Shown here in pieces: positions 26,415-37,500 of a stretch of DNA of 64,000 nucleotides. Origin of the DNA: Bryoerythrophyllum caledonicum (taxonomy: Eukaryota; Streptophyta; Bryopsida; Pottiales; Pottiaceae); NCBI GenBank assembly GCA_963971425.1, contig OZ020516.1, positions 17,472,593 to 17,536,592 on the forward strand, written 5' to 3'. Within the stretch, counting starts at the first letter, position 1; each line of letters begins with the position of its first letter. The position numbers and the translations under genes were made by a program. The notes beneath the pieces are model-generated. The model ran no database searches. It was not told the DNA's origin and saw only the letters and a program-made list of their open reading frames with translations.

Positions 26415-26744
26415 GTGCTGTGGCGGGGTTTGGGTGGGGTGGGGTTAGGGTTTTGGGTTTGCGCGGGAATGGGATGGCGCGTTTATCTACGGGATGTGTG
26501 GATTTCTCGGAGTGGTGGGGGTTTATGGGAGTGGTGGGGGTTTATGGGGGCGGTGGCGGTTTTGGGGGCGTTCTGGGTTTGGCCGGCGATTTTGCTTTGG
26601 TGGGGCCCGGGTCGCCAGTTGGCTCTGACCGCTGGCTGCCACTTGGCGATGATGGCGTCAGTGTGCAGTAGGTGGGGAGGTTCTTCTTCTTCTTGTGTGG
26701 CAAAAGATCATATGAAGTGTGATCTTTGTGAAGTGAGGCAAGAA
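26415..26744. other. GC-rich spacer upstream of the J-protein promoter
   Basis: G-rich sequence with a short direct repeat of GAGTGGTGGGGGTTTATGG near 26,509-26,550. Overlapping open frames on the plus strand come from base skew; no domain is recognisable. A TTC microsatellite lies near 26,683-26,695. Confidence 0.35.
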
Positions 26745-26880
26745 GGAGAAGAATTCCGGTCTCCGACGGGGACCGCCGTGAATAAAGTGTTTGCTCATTC
26801 TCTTCATTGTGCCTATGGCTGCGGGACGTAGGGTAGTGTAATAGAACTACTTCCTTCTTTTGAGGATAAACACTTTTTTA
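26745..26880 (-). mobile_element. Solo 3'-end fragment of the LINE family
   Basis: About 130 bp aligns with the 3' UTR of the LINE at 60.4 kb. In plus orientation the shared blocks are CCGGTCTCCG, GTGAATAAAGTGT, GAACTACTTCC and the closing AAACAC pairing segment. It looks like a 5'-truncated insertion on the minus strand; a SINE borrowing the LINE 3' end is the alternative. It carries a diverged version of the conserved fold. Confidence 0.6.
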
Positions 26881-27516
26881 CATTAGGGCTTACTTATACT
26901 AAGGTGGAGCCATCCAATTCCGATATCTCAAATGACATTGTATGGCTTAATGCTGCTGTTGATTAGTTTTAGTTACTGACATTTTGATATTTTTTGAGCG
27001 AGTATGGATTGCCTTTGCCTATACTTACATACTCTATACAAGAGATTTGGATGGGTGATGTGGAATTGTATTGTTCCACTGTAAGTGCCTTAGAGACAAC
27101 CGACATTACATCCCTCCGAAGGGATCTTTGGGTGCCCAATAGCGTTTTTTTTTCGTTCGCCAGATTCTCTTTCGGCCAGTGACATATCTTCCTTCCAAAA
27201 TTTAACCCAACCCACATCTCACACCAAAGCGAATCTGTCAGAGTGTTGCCAATAAAAAAAAGCCCTGGTGCCCAATCAACGAGGTCTCAAGACCCCCCAC
27301 CATAGCTAGATGGACTATGGTGTGGTCGGCACTACATCGGTCTAGGGACTTGAAGTCACAACCACAAAGTGAGGCAAACGTAAACCACTGTAGTACTGTA
27401 GTGGACCCCGTTGTCTCCAACACGGCGACGTAGCAGCTATTTTTCTTTCTGTATTTGAATTTGGCTATGTCTTTCTCATTTCTTTTGCTCTCTAAGGACT
27501 TTCAGGAAAAATTTTA
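26881..27516. other. Unassigned spacer
   Basis: AT-rich DNA with no gene, RNA or repeat family that I recognise. Confidence 0.3.
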
Positions 27517-27790
27517 TGTTGGGAATTTATCTAGATGTAGAGAGAGCCCAAAAAATCTCCCGTCCACAAAGTCTGAGGAAGCCCTGTAAGGATTAAGCAT
27601 TGATATGGTAGGATTGGTCACTATTATCGTAAACATCGTTCGGTTTCTAACACTCCCTACCAAATTATATATTTGTCCCAATTCATAGCGGTTCAGGTAC
27701 AATGAATATCACCTAGATATCACATGAGTACCGCATATATATTACATGGGTATCACATAGAATTTACACAGGTACTACCTTAGATAAATC
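27517..27790 (-). mobile_element. LTR-retrotransposon remnant (probable short LTR plus a little internal sequence)
   Basis: A 136-bp segment (27,517-27,652) has Copia-like inverted ends (TGTTGGGAA ... TTTCTAACA). A pyrimidine run beyond its right end, CTCCCTACC, looks like the complement of a purine tract. That would make it the 3' LTR of a minus-strand element with only a scrap of interior left. Fossil, fragmentary; family uncertain. Confidence 0.35.
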
Positions 27791-29785
27791 TCTTGATTTT
27801 TCTAAAAAATATGTAATTGCCAAACAATCTCCATTGTGAAGTAAATATGTTTGAAACCAAGGAATGTGTAGTTACTCATATTCATACACTAATACTTTAA
27901 GATTCAGAGTTCTGTTTCAACCTTTTAAAATTGATGCCACCACTTAGTGGTCACTAGGTGAGTAAGTTCTCATTTGATACAAAATGTGTAAGGCCCCTTG
28001 GATTTAAATTCTTAGGAACAAATCTTTGTCCCTACGTTGCATGTATACTTTACAGATTTTTTGTTACAATTTGTAGTCCAAAAATTCTTCAATTACTTGA
28101 AAATACATTGCCAAAATCATCAAATACACCTATATACATTGAATCCCAGAAGAGCTCTCGAGTGAATAAAAACTGAGTAGTTTTTTTTGTGAAGTCACCC
28201 AAAGTTTGGCTAGTTTTTTAAAACATCTTGAATGAGAACTGTCAGTTCTAAGTACATTGAATTTGGAATGTAGTGTTCATACTCACTAAATGAATTATAA
28301 CTACTATAAGTTTTTACTCTGGATGAATATCTTTACCAACTATGTCTTCAATCATCCCCTCGTTGAATAGTATGGATATTTGTGCTCGTAGTAAAAATCT
28401 TCATCTATAGTAAAATGTATAGGATTTTCAAATCACTTAGTGTGGTTACACTAAATTCCAACATCAATGTAGTTCTCATTGAAGCTAAATTCACCCTTCT
28501 AAGGAGAGCACGGTGGTTATAAAATTCATTGAGGTTGATCTCATGCAAACTCTTTCGTCACTCTTTTAGAGATGGTTCCTGCAACTTCAATTTCAAAATC
28601 ACCTTTCAAAGATGGACTCTAACTTGTGTTTGATGGCGGGTGCTGAGCGTGCAAGTGTACTTGTGGTTGTTGTCTTCTGGATTGTTGAGTGCAATGGACA
28701 AAGTGTCACCTTACCATCAAACGCAAATTAGTTATTATAAACCCAAAACCCTAAATCCCCAACCCTAGGTTTTTAGGTTTAATAGTGTCCAGAGTCTGCA
28801 AGAGATGCTTCGTGAGGTGTTGGACTACTATTTAATATGTGGACCACTCAATTTTGGCACTAATCCATGGGTGGAAGATCAATCATGTATGGGCACTCTA
28901 CATAATTTATCCTTGAAATCTAAGAAGGATATAGAAGTAGGTGGTATTAAGTCGATGGGCATGTGAATGGATTGACCTACCTTATGTGCTTTAATGAAGA
29001 ACTTTTAAGTGCAGTCCCTTCATTAGTTTTTAAAAAAATTGACTTTTGATGTTGTTAACAAATCCATATGTGAAGTCTTTATAACTCATTGGCTTAACTA
29101 ATTTATTATTATTTTTTATTTTTACAAAGACGTTTGTTAAATTTCAAAGCTAAGATATTTTATTCCTTCATAGGATTTGGTTAATTTAAGCATCATGGTC
29201 TTTTGATTTACAATTTGTTACGATATACAATCACCTAGGTAAGAGAGGAAGGGACACATCCGTGATGGAAACCGGGAATACCTAAATGATATCCACCGTA
29301 GGAGGCGGTGACATGTGGCACTTACTTGGATTTCTTTTACTTAATATGTATTTTAGTTGCCTCATCTAAACTTACACTATCCGTTGGAGACAACAGGTGG
29401 TATACTAGTATATAACAATTGCATATTATTATAATATTTATAATGATATTTATGTAGTGGCATTCATAAATAGATGATAAATAGGCGATTTTTTTCCCCT
29501 AAAAAAGAATATCCCCAAAAAAGTGGGAAAATTTTGATTTTCACATCGCCAAAATTTCATTGATGGCTGTTGCCATATCGCCTTATTGCTACTAATAAAC
29601 CGCAGGGACTCCATCCTGTCCCCAAAAAGGATGTTAAAATCTATGTTCACGGAGATGGATTCTCCAAAAAAGAAATTTACGGAGAAAATTTTGATTTTGT
29701 ACGGTTTTCAGGAGAAACTTTGTGTCGCCAAATGTATGGTCTCCCAAAAATTTGTGTCGCCACTCTAGCTAAAACCAAAAATAAA
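27791..29785. other. Unassigned AT-rich spacer
   Basis: No coding region or RNA gene is recognised. An AACCCTA/CCCTAAA-containing patch near 28,745-28,775 resembles telo-box motifs but is far too short for an interstitial telomere. Around 29,480-29,760 a GAAAATTTTGATTTT block occurs twice, and TGTGTCGCCA also occurs twice. Confidence 0.3.
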
Positions 29786-29848
29786 AAAATAATAAAAAAA
29801 AAAAAAAAAAAAAAATAAAAAATAAATAAAAAATAAAAAATATGTGAG
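29779..29848. repeat. A-rich low-complexity tract
   Basis: About 70 bp of almost pure A with scattered T. It could be the tail of a retroposed sequence lying at about 29,460-29,778, or simple slippage. Confidence 0.6.
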
Positions 29849-29849
29849 A

Positions 29850-30320
29850 AGAAAAAAAGCACTGCACGAGAGTCGGTGGAATCTACGTCTGTGCTAGTCC
29901 TTGGAATGTACATATCGACAGCTTTCTTCCCTTCCAGGAATTTCGCCTATGTCGGTTTTCCAGTAAATTGCAGACGCACCGCAATTACTCAGCCGACTTC
30001 TTAATTACGTAGCCGACTTAACGATGGATACTGGAAGTCATGCGCGACGTCATGGAAACACGGTACGCCTCTAATATAAAGTCTAGGTGATCATCTTAAA
30101 CATCTTAAACATCTCAAACACAAACGAAGTGATCGTAGTCTTGAACAGAATTAGTCCAGACAGCTGAGAGATATCAGAAAATTCTGGTAACTTGGTTGGT
30201 TCACAGTAGCCTCATCTTCAGAGCCTTACTTTGTTTCGAATTCCACAGCTAGCTTTGAGCTTGCAGTTGGTGTAATACTCTTAGATAATAATTTGACACA
30301 AACTAGAGGAGTACTAAGTT
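29850..30320 (+). promoter_or_regulatory. Upstream region of Nudix copy 2 (distinct from copy 1)
   Basis: Contains TAATATAAAG near 30,071-30,080, a plausible TATA box, and shows no similarity to the region upstream of Nudix copy 1. The homology block between the copies starts at about 30,321 (CGCTGTAGCATCTTGAGCGG), roughly 80 bp before the ATG. Confidence 0.45.
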
Positions 30321-30401
30321 ACTTCGCTGTAGCATCTTGAGCGGTTCGTAGCTATCAGGACCACGGTTGTGGAAGGGCAGGTTTCAGCTCCTGCTTGTGC
30401 C

Positions 30402-32216
30402 ATGGAGCCAGCTCACACAACGATCATCCTCAAGGCCGCACAAGACGAGTTTGGGGGCGTCGTCATTGACAGCTCCGCCTTGCCCCGAGACACGTCCCAC
30501 TTTCTTTGCTCCCTCCACCATTCCCTCCAGAACTGGAAGGCTCAGGTAATTACTTGCGTCATCTCAGACAAGCTCAGAGTAAGGTCATCACAGTTTCCTT
30601 CCAGGATCGGCACTCTGCTTTTAGGTGGCTCTGCTAGTTTGAGGCTGCAGGCATATCTGCATGTTCGAGTGATTGAAGGGCGTTCGTTGACATGTTCGAT
30701 GTCCAGGGGAAGCGTGGAGTATGGCTGAAGTTGCCGCTCGATCTGAGTGAGCTCGTGCATCTCGCTATTCAGGTGAACCCTCGTCCTGAGAATGACTCGA
30801 CCACTGTCTCTTGATTCTGTATGACCATCAGGTTTTAGTTGGATTGGAAATGAATGTATGGTTGATGATGTGCAGGAGGGCTTCGCGTACCATCACGCGG
30901 AGGCCACATACGTGATGCTGGTCACGTGGCTTGCGGACGACGTTGCATCCACCATCCCTGCCAACGCGTCCCATCAAGTTGGAGTCGGAGCATTCGTCCT
31001 GAATTCCAACCGAGAGGTACGTACTACTGCACATGATAGCAGGGTCATAGCTCATTTCTCATCACATGCTTACTTTGCAGGACTGAAGTTACAAACTAGT
31101 ATGAGGTCTGATAGTTTTGACATGAATTGCAGATTCTTGCCGTGCAAGAGAACAGTGGCGTGTTCCAAGGTGGAGGTATCTGGAAGATGCCCACCGGGTC
31201 CGTCAACCAGGTGAGAGGGCATTGAAATGATCATGCTGCAGATGTGTACTGATAAGCAAAGAGTTGGGAACTCATGGCTGATTTCATGTCTGGGTATGCT
31301 GGCGCAGGGAGAGGATATCTTCGCCGGGGCAATTCGAGAGGTGAAGGAGGAAACAGGGGTAAGTGCGAGTGGCCAGCTGACCTAATGCAGATGATGTGTT
31401 GGTTCACTGATGTTGATCTCGCGAGTTTATTTGATGGATTGCATCGACAAGCGCCTGACTGTGGAGCTGACTCCAGAGTACTGGATCATGTGTCGTTTTG
31501 TGCAGATTGACACAGAATTCGTCCAAGTGGTCGGATTCAGGTACGGTTTCTGAGCACTAACTCAGGCTTGCACACCACGCCTCCACACAAACTCCCACTC
31601 TCACCCTACTTTCACAGCCAGGCTCACAAACTTGCTTGACGGTGAATCTGTTCCGCAGGCAAGCCCACAATGCGGCCTTCGGGAAGTCGGACCTGTTCTT
31701 CTTGTGCATCCTCCGACCTCTCAACACGGACATCACAGTGCAAGACGCTGAATTGACGGCGGCCAAGGTAAGCATCGTCCAGATGCCCCAGCTCTCACAA
31801 TCCATGCATGTTTCATGAGTTCGTCATAACTAACCGATACGAAGGCGACAGTGTCGGTTGTATCTCACGTTAATGCGCATCGCTTTCCGACCAACGTTGG
31901 TCCTTGAAGCTCTAGAACATGGAGTAAAGCTAGAGTCTGCAGGATCTGGTAGGATGAAGCGCCATTGCTGGTGGAGAGTAGCAAGGTGAGTCCGGTTGAG
32001 GCACTTGGATTGACGTGACGGATGGTGCAGTGGATGGCGGTGGGCGAGTTCGGGTCGCAGGAGTACCTGAAGCAGCGGAAGATGCTGAAGAAGATGCTGG
32101 ACGTGTGCATGGCCGCAACGCAATCTGAGCCTGGCCAACATCAGGGCTTCAAAGCGGAGGACATGCAAGCGGGCACTGGTCGAAGGCCCCAGAACTTCTA
32201 CTACAACGCCGGATGA
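30402..32216 (+). CDS. Nudix hydrolase (plant NUDT2/6/7/8/10-like), copy 2, 8 exons
   Basis: Exons: 30402-30545, 30707-30772, 30876-31016, 31133-31210, 31308-31358, 31506-31540, 31659-31767, 32031-32216; 269 aa. Exon lengths are identical to copy 1. The Nudix box (GSVNQGEDIFAGAIREVKEE) is intact and unchanged. About 11 residues differ from copy 1 (for example D/E-to-K and H/N changes in exon 1, and four changes in the Cys/Gln-rich C-terminal part). Introns are retained and similar, so it arose by DNA duplication rather than retroposition. An in-frame stop 57 bp upstream with no ATG in between supports this start. Function as for copy 1: hydrolysis of a nucleoside diphosphate linked to another group, Mg-dependent, probably cytosolic as no transit peptide is visible. 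Confidence 0.9.
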
Positions 32217-32517
32217 GCAGGTCTCTTCTCAAGCGATGGAGATCCTCTCAAACCATCGCCCCTTCTCCGAGATAATGACGAAACCTAAGGAATGTTATCA
32301 CAACTATATTATAGATGCGATACAATTTTGATTGATTGTTTGTAAGTATCGAGTACTGCAGATTTTTTTAGGACATCAAATCGTGAAGTTCACAAACGCA
32401 CGTCTGAGAATGTCCTACATGTCTTCGTGGACCATTTGTATATGTCTATCGACTTTATCCAGTTCATTATTCGATTTTGTAGTAGATCGTTTGCGGTAAT
32501 TAGTTAGTAGCAATCAC
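32217..32517. other. 3' flank of Nudix copy 2
   Basis: The first 65-70 bp match the 3' flank of copy 1, ending at the shared CTCCGAGATAATGACGAAA. Beyond that the two flanks are unrelated: here unique AT-rich DNA, there a TIR element end. Confidence 0.45.
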
Positions 32518-33446
32518 TTAACCCCGAAAGGACCAAATCTCCTTTGGGGGGATTTCTGAATTTGGGCAGGTTCTAAAATTCGAAAAAAATCCTTTTTCTC
32601 TGAAATTTTTATTCTAGATTGCCTGTGATAAGAGCTTCGTGGAGATATTTTTGTTTTATTTTTTGGATTTGTGATTTGAAAGTTAGTACCACTTAAAGCC
32701 TAAAGTGGGGACTCTGGGCACGTCCAAAAATTTTGACAAAAGTTTCTATTGACATTGAGATTTTTCACACACGTAAAGAATATTTCCTTCTTTGGAAAAT
32801 TTCAAAAAAAATTCTTGTCTCTATTGTAGAAGGCATTTTTTTCCAAGTCAAACATTTTCACACATTGTCGAGCAATGGTGGGAAAAAGTTCATCTTTTCT
32901 ACATTAAACCTAGAGATCTTCATATTTTTCACTTTTTATTTTTTCAACAACAATATGTGGTGAGTACCTTCTTATTGATCGTTTGGATTATCATTTGAAT
33001 ACATACGTAGTTCACAAAAAAATATAACGTGAAATGGCAATTTTTTAACCTCCACTCCTTGCACACTTGTTTTGAATATGCTACACCTCTTTTTTACCTC
33101 TAAAAATTGGTGTGTTGGAAATTAACATCATGCTTAAGATAATGGTAAAAGTTTTTGACCTCGTACAATGCAAAAATTTGATTCAAAGTGAAGTCAAAGT
33201 CTGTTGACCTACTCAACGCAGGGAAGAAAATGAACCATTGTTTTTACTTCAAACACTAAAATCTATCAATCCGTGCGGTAGATTGCAACCAAAATTCTAC
33301 GGCATGTTTATATAGAAGTCTATTTTATGATTTTACGGTTGAAATTCCGAAATTCACTTGAAAATGTGATTTTCATGTCTCTTTTTAGCAGTGGCAGTTT
33401 TGGACTGGTTTTAGAGCGAAAGTGGTCGTGGTCCTTTAGGGGTTAA
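32518..33446. mobile_element. Complete TTAA-flanked non-autonomous TIR element (family C)
   Basis: The left end TTAACCCCGAAAGGACCA and right end TGGTCCTTTAGGGGTTAA are inverse copies with one mismatch. The 929-bp body has no coding capacity. Related sequences lie at 4541-5212 and 52,330-53,115, and every intact end abuts TTAA. TTAA target sites with C-rich inverted ends are the signature of the piggyBac superfamily; the assignment is inference because no transposase is visible. Confidence 0.7.
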
Positions 33447-33850
33447 GCAGTATAGAGAATTGTTATTTCTCAGACTATGTAATTTTATCCCCTAAACCAT
33501 CCTTACATTCATTGGTTTTTGGGTTGTCTACTTGTGGTTACACTTTTATTCAATGTCACAAACTCCCCATGAGAATTTTACATCCAGCCTCTTCTCGGTG
33601 TTCATCCATAAACCCTCCCAAGTGCTTTGAATATGACTGAAGAAAGAACATTCCCCACCTTTAACGCAAAATCTCGTTCTCAAGTCCTATTCGCCCAGAA
33701 TACAACTATCGACGAACCCACACCTTATCTCAGGAAATCGTCAATCCGGAAAGTTCTCGTCCGGACGAGAACTTGTGGCTGAAGAAGCCCCACCCGACCT
33801 CGCCGTCCACTGCCAGCCTCACAAATCTCCCACGCACATTGAACTCCTCC
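33447..33850. other. Spacer upstream of the ABC1K promoter
   Basis: No gene recognised. It becomes C-rich from about 33,780, where the promoter-like region begins. Confidence 0.35.
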
Positions 33851-33856
33851 ACGCCC

Positions 33857-34310
33857 ATTGGTCCTCCTGCCCTCGCCCCAGATTGGCCCAACCCCTCCTC
33901 CCTCCGTATTGGCCCACAACCCGGTTTATACACCTGCAATGACCACTCTATACCCGGTTCGTTGCAGGCGCACCTAAAACCGAGTGCAGTTGCAGTAGGT
34001 GATCATCGATTTCTCATAACGTTACTGCGCTTCTCATTGGCTGGAACGCTCTTCATCCACGGTTATTCGTTCTCGTTCTCAAGCTTGAGATTGGCCCGTC
34101 CTCTTCTCCCTACTTATTGGCCCACGCCCCTCAATACCCGGCTGGTACACGGGTAATACTGTCTCAATACAGTGGTAGTACCCGGTCGCTCGAAGTGCAC
34201 CTAAAACCGAGAGGCGCTGTAGTCTTCGGATATCTTAAAACCGACCACCATCTCTTCTCATTGGCTGGAGCGGTCTTCATCCACGGTTATACGTTCTCGT
34301 TCTCCTCCGC
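33857..34310 (+). promoter_or_regulatory. CCAAT-box array and duplicated promoter module of the ABC1K gene
   Basis: Seven ATTGG pentamers (inverse CCAAT, the NF-Y core) lie at 33857, 33882, 33908, 34036, 34090, 34116 and 34260, all in the same orientation. Two diverged copies of a module of about 130 bp, near 33,950-34,080 and 34,175-34,305, share GCACCTAAAACCGAG, CTTCTCATTGGCTGGA and TCTTCATCCACGGTTAT. The spacing between modules is about 230 bp. The region ends about 260 bp before the start codon. Confidence 0.6.
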
Positions 34311-34567
34311 TTTGAGTTACGGGCCTGATATCTTGTGATACCCGGGGGGTTGTCAGGGATCGTTGTATGAGGACTTGGACATGGCTGAGCTTTGGCTTTC
34401 AGAGGGAGTGTTGGGAGTTGGAGTGTTGTTTTGCGGTGGTTCGGCGGTGCGGTGCGGAGCGGTGGAGGGGAGAGGGGGCGGTGATTGATTTTCAGTCGAT
34501 TGGTTGTTTCGCGGGGAATTTTGGTGGCATTTTGCGGTTTTGCGGGGGGGTTTGGTGTTCCTGAGCG

Positions 34568-37500
34568 ATGGCGGCGTGCGTTGCAGCGTGCGCTGCGAAC
34601 GGGATTGTTTTAGGAGGAGTGAAGAGGACAGAGAGCGCGTGGCGCGCGCCGGCGCCGGGGGTGGTGGCGTTGTTGGCCCGGGGTGAGGGGTTTGGGAGGA
34701 GGAAGGGGGTGAGAATTGGCGTGAAGCATGCCGGGAGGAGGAGCGGCGGTGTGAGACGAGTAGCGCGTGCGCAATTGGAGGAGTTGGCGAGCGAGGTGGA
34801 GCGCGACGAGGAGGGGCGCTTGTGGTCGCCGACGCCGGAGGCCAGCAAGGCCTACGAGAGTACGAAGTATGAGAACGGAGCTGCTCTTGTTGTTGACAAC
34901 GGCGCGAGTAAAGTGGCCGTGGACGGGTCCATTGATAGCGCGAATGTGAAGGCGGCGAGTAACGGTGCTGCGAGGGCGAGCAATGGCTATGCGACGACAG
35001 GGAATGGCAGCGTTGCGACCAATGGCTATGCGACTGGGAATGGAGCGGCTAATGGTGGAGTTAATGGAGCGGCTAATGGTGGAGTTAATGGCGCAGCTAA
35101 TGGTTCGAGTCGGTTGCCTAGTAATGGTGCCGCTCGCGCCGCTGTTGACGCTGTTAAGGATGTCAAGGTCTTCTCCAAAGTGGAGTCAATCGAGCAGGAA
35201 GACCCTTGGTTCAAGAAAGCCAAGTCGAAGGACGTTAAGGTTTGTAATCTGTTGCCTTGATTGCGCTAAGTTTTTTTTCAGCACGGGGAATGAAGAGGGA
35301 AACAGGTATGGTAGCAATTGGTTGGCAATTTTCAGAAAGCTCTGTTCTTTTGCTTTGAAGTCACGCCTCTTTCGCTTAGACCTCAACGCCTTCGAGAGGT
35401 ATACTGATCGAACTGCAGAGTGCCAAGGGTTTATTGATCATGGCGTTTTTCTGTCATGATTTCCGTTTTCTTGTCTCGAAGTTCGACCAAGAGTCCGTGA
35501 ATTAGGAAATTGGTGATGAACCTCTGTCAGTAGGCTTCAGTTGTACAGAGAGGGGAGTGAGTTTGTGCGGAAAGATTTGTTCCACTTAACTTGTCGATAA
35601 GTCCGTTACGACAATGCGTGGTTTTTTACGTCATGAGTGGTTAAATTGGTGGTTAAATACTTCTGGAGGCTGTAAAACGAAAATGTTCCGAACACTGAGT
35701 CCTCGATTCTTCATTTTTTTTGGAAGCACTGGAAGTTAGAACGACAGGCCCCTGTGCTAGTGCATTTCTCTCAAGATTTGTAGACGCCATCATCAAGGAG
35801 CTGGTGGATAGAAATTTTGTTAGTTGAAAGCTTTTAACCACAGGGTCTAGTGCAAGTTTTTCCATTTTCTTTATTTGAGAAAATGTAGATTTCGATGGGG
35901 TTAATACCGCTGTCTAGGCGATGATCATTGGAATGATCCTTACCAGCAGAACTTTCCTTGGTGTTTGCTGTGTGAGTGCTGATCGGTCTGCATTTTTCTG
36001 TTGTGAACAGGTGTCCGTTACACCTGGAGGCCGGTGGAATAAGTTCAAGACTTACTCCACAATACAACGCTCTCTCGAAATTTGGGGCTTTGTAATCACC
36101 TTTCTCTTTAAATGGTGGCTTAACAACCAAAAATTCATGTACCGAGGTGGAGTGACCGAATTGAAGAAACAGGAGAAACGCAAGGCTCTCGCTAAGTGGC
36201 TGAAGGAAGGTCTATTGCGTCTTGGCCCTACTTTCATCAAAATTGGTCAACAATTCTCGACACGAGTGGATATTCTGCCCAAGGAGTATGTTGATGAACT
36301 AGCTGAGCTGCAGGTCTGTATCATCTCGTGTCGTCAACTTTCCTGATACTGCCTGGGTTGTATGGGGGATGAAGAATGTATTGTTTTGGGCTCAATTTAC
36401 AAAAATCCTACTGTGATGAATAGGATCAAGTCCCTCCTTTTGATTCGGCGACTGCAGTAAATATTGTGGAGGAGGAGTTAGGTCGGCCTGTGGATATGAT
36501 ATACGACCGATTCGACCGTGATCCGATCGCTGCTGCCAGTCTTGGTGCGTTATTTTCTACCCGGAAAGTGTTGTTATTTTACTGTCAATAGTGACAAGAA
36601 TAATTAACACTGTGGAATTGAATTCAGGTCAAGTGCATAGGGCTACGCTCCGTGGCAAGGAAGTCGTCGTTAAAGTGCAGCGTCCAGGCTTGAAGGCTCT
36701 GTTTGACATCGATCTCAAGAACCTGCGGGTCGGTACTATCTAAGTGTTTCGTAATTAGGTTTTGCTTCCTCATTTATCACATTAAACGAATCTGACTGGA
36801 AATTCTACTTGCCTACTCAGCCCAGAATTCGATATGTCAGTGGAGAACACCGCATTTTAGGATCGCAAACGTTAGGGAACTGATAGACATCACAAGCCTG
36901 TGGTTTAGGCCATTTTTAGTTTAGCCAAGTTCTTATGAATAAGATGCATTTGAAATTGGTCCTTGCCCGTTACTTTCTTTTACAGGTACCTTGTTTAAGG
37001 AATATCACGTCAGTTATTACAGTCAGCTTTTCTAAGCCCATATTAAGGTCTACTTGTTACGTAATTTCTGAGAATGATGCTGCGATGAACTCTGTCTGAT
37101 TGTGACGACTTTTTTGGTTATGTTCCAGGTTATAGCTCAGAATTTGCAGAAGATTGATCCCAAGTCAGATGGAGCAAAGAGAGACTGGGTCGCAATATAC
37201 GACGAGTGTGCAAATGTGCTTTACGAGGTTGGTGAACTCTTTACTCTGATGACGCTAAGGATTTCTTCAGGTTGTATGCAGCTTATTGGGATTAACACAT
37301 ACTTCTAAAGAAATTGGTTGCTCAATTTATTTCGGAAGGAATCCGTCAAGCATCTGTGAATGTTGCACACGGATTTACTGTGCCGCGCTTTCTTGCCAAT
37401 TTTAGGAAATCGACTACACGAAAGAGGCAGACAATTCTGAAAGATTTGCTCGCAACTTCAAGGATATGCCTTACGTTAAGGTTCCTGGAATTATTCGGGA

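Noticed and set aside
26411-26831. Overlapping plus-strand Gly/Trp-rich open frames upstream of the J-protein gene
   Set aside because: They arise from G-rich skew and a short direct repeat; the right part is a LINE fragment.
28745-28775. AACCCTAAA-like patch as an interstitial telomere
   Set aside because: Only a few irregular units; more likely a chance telo-box cluster.
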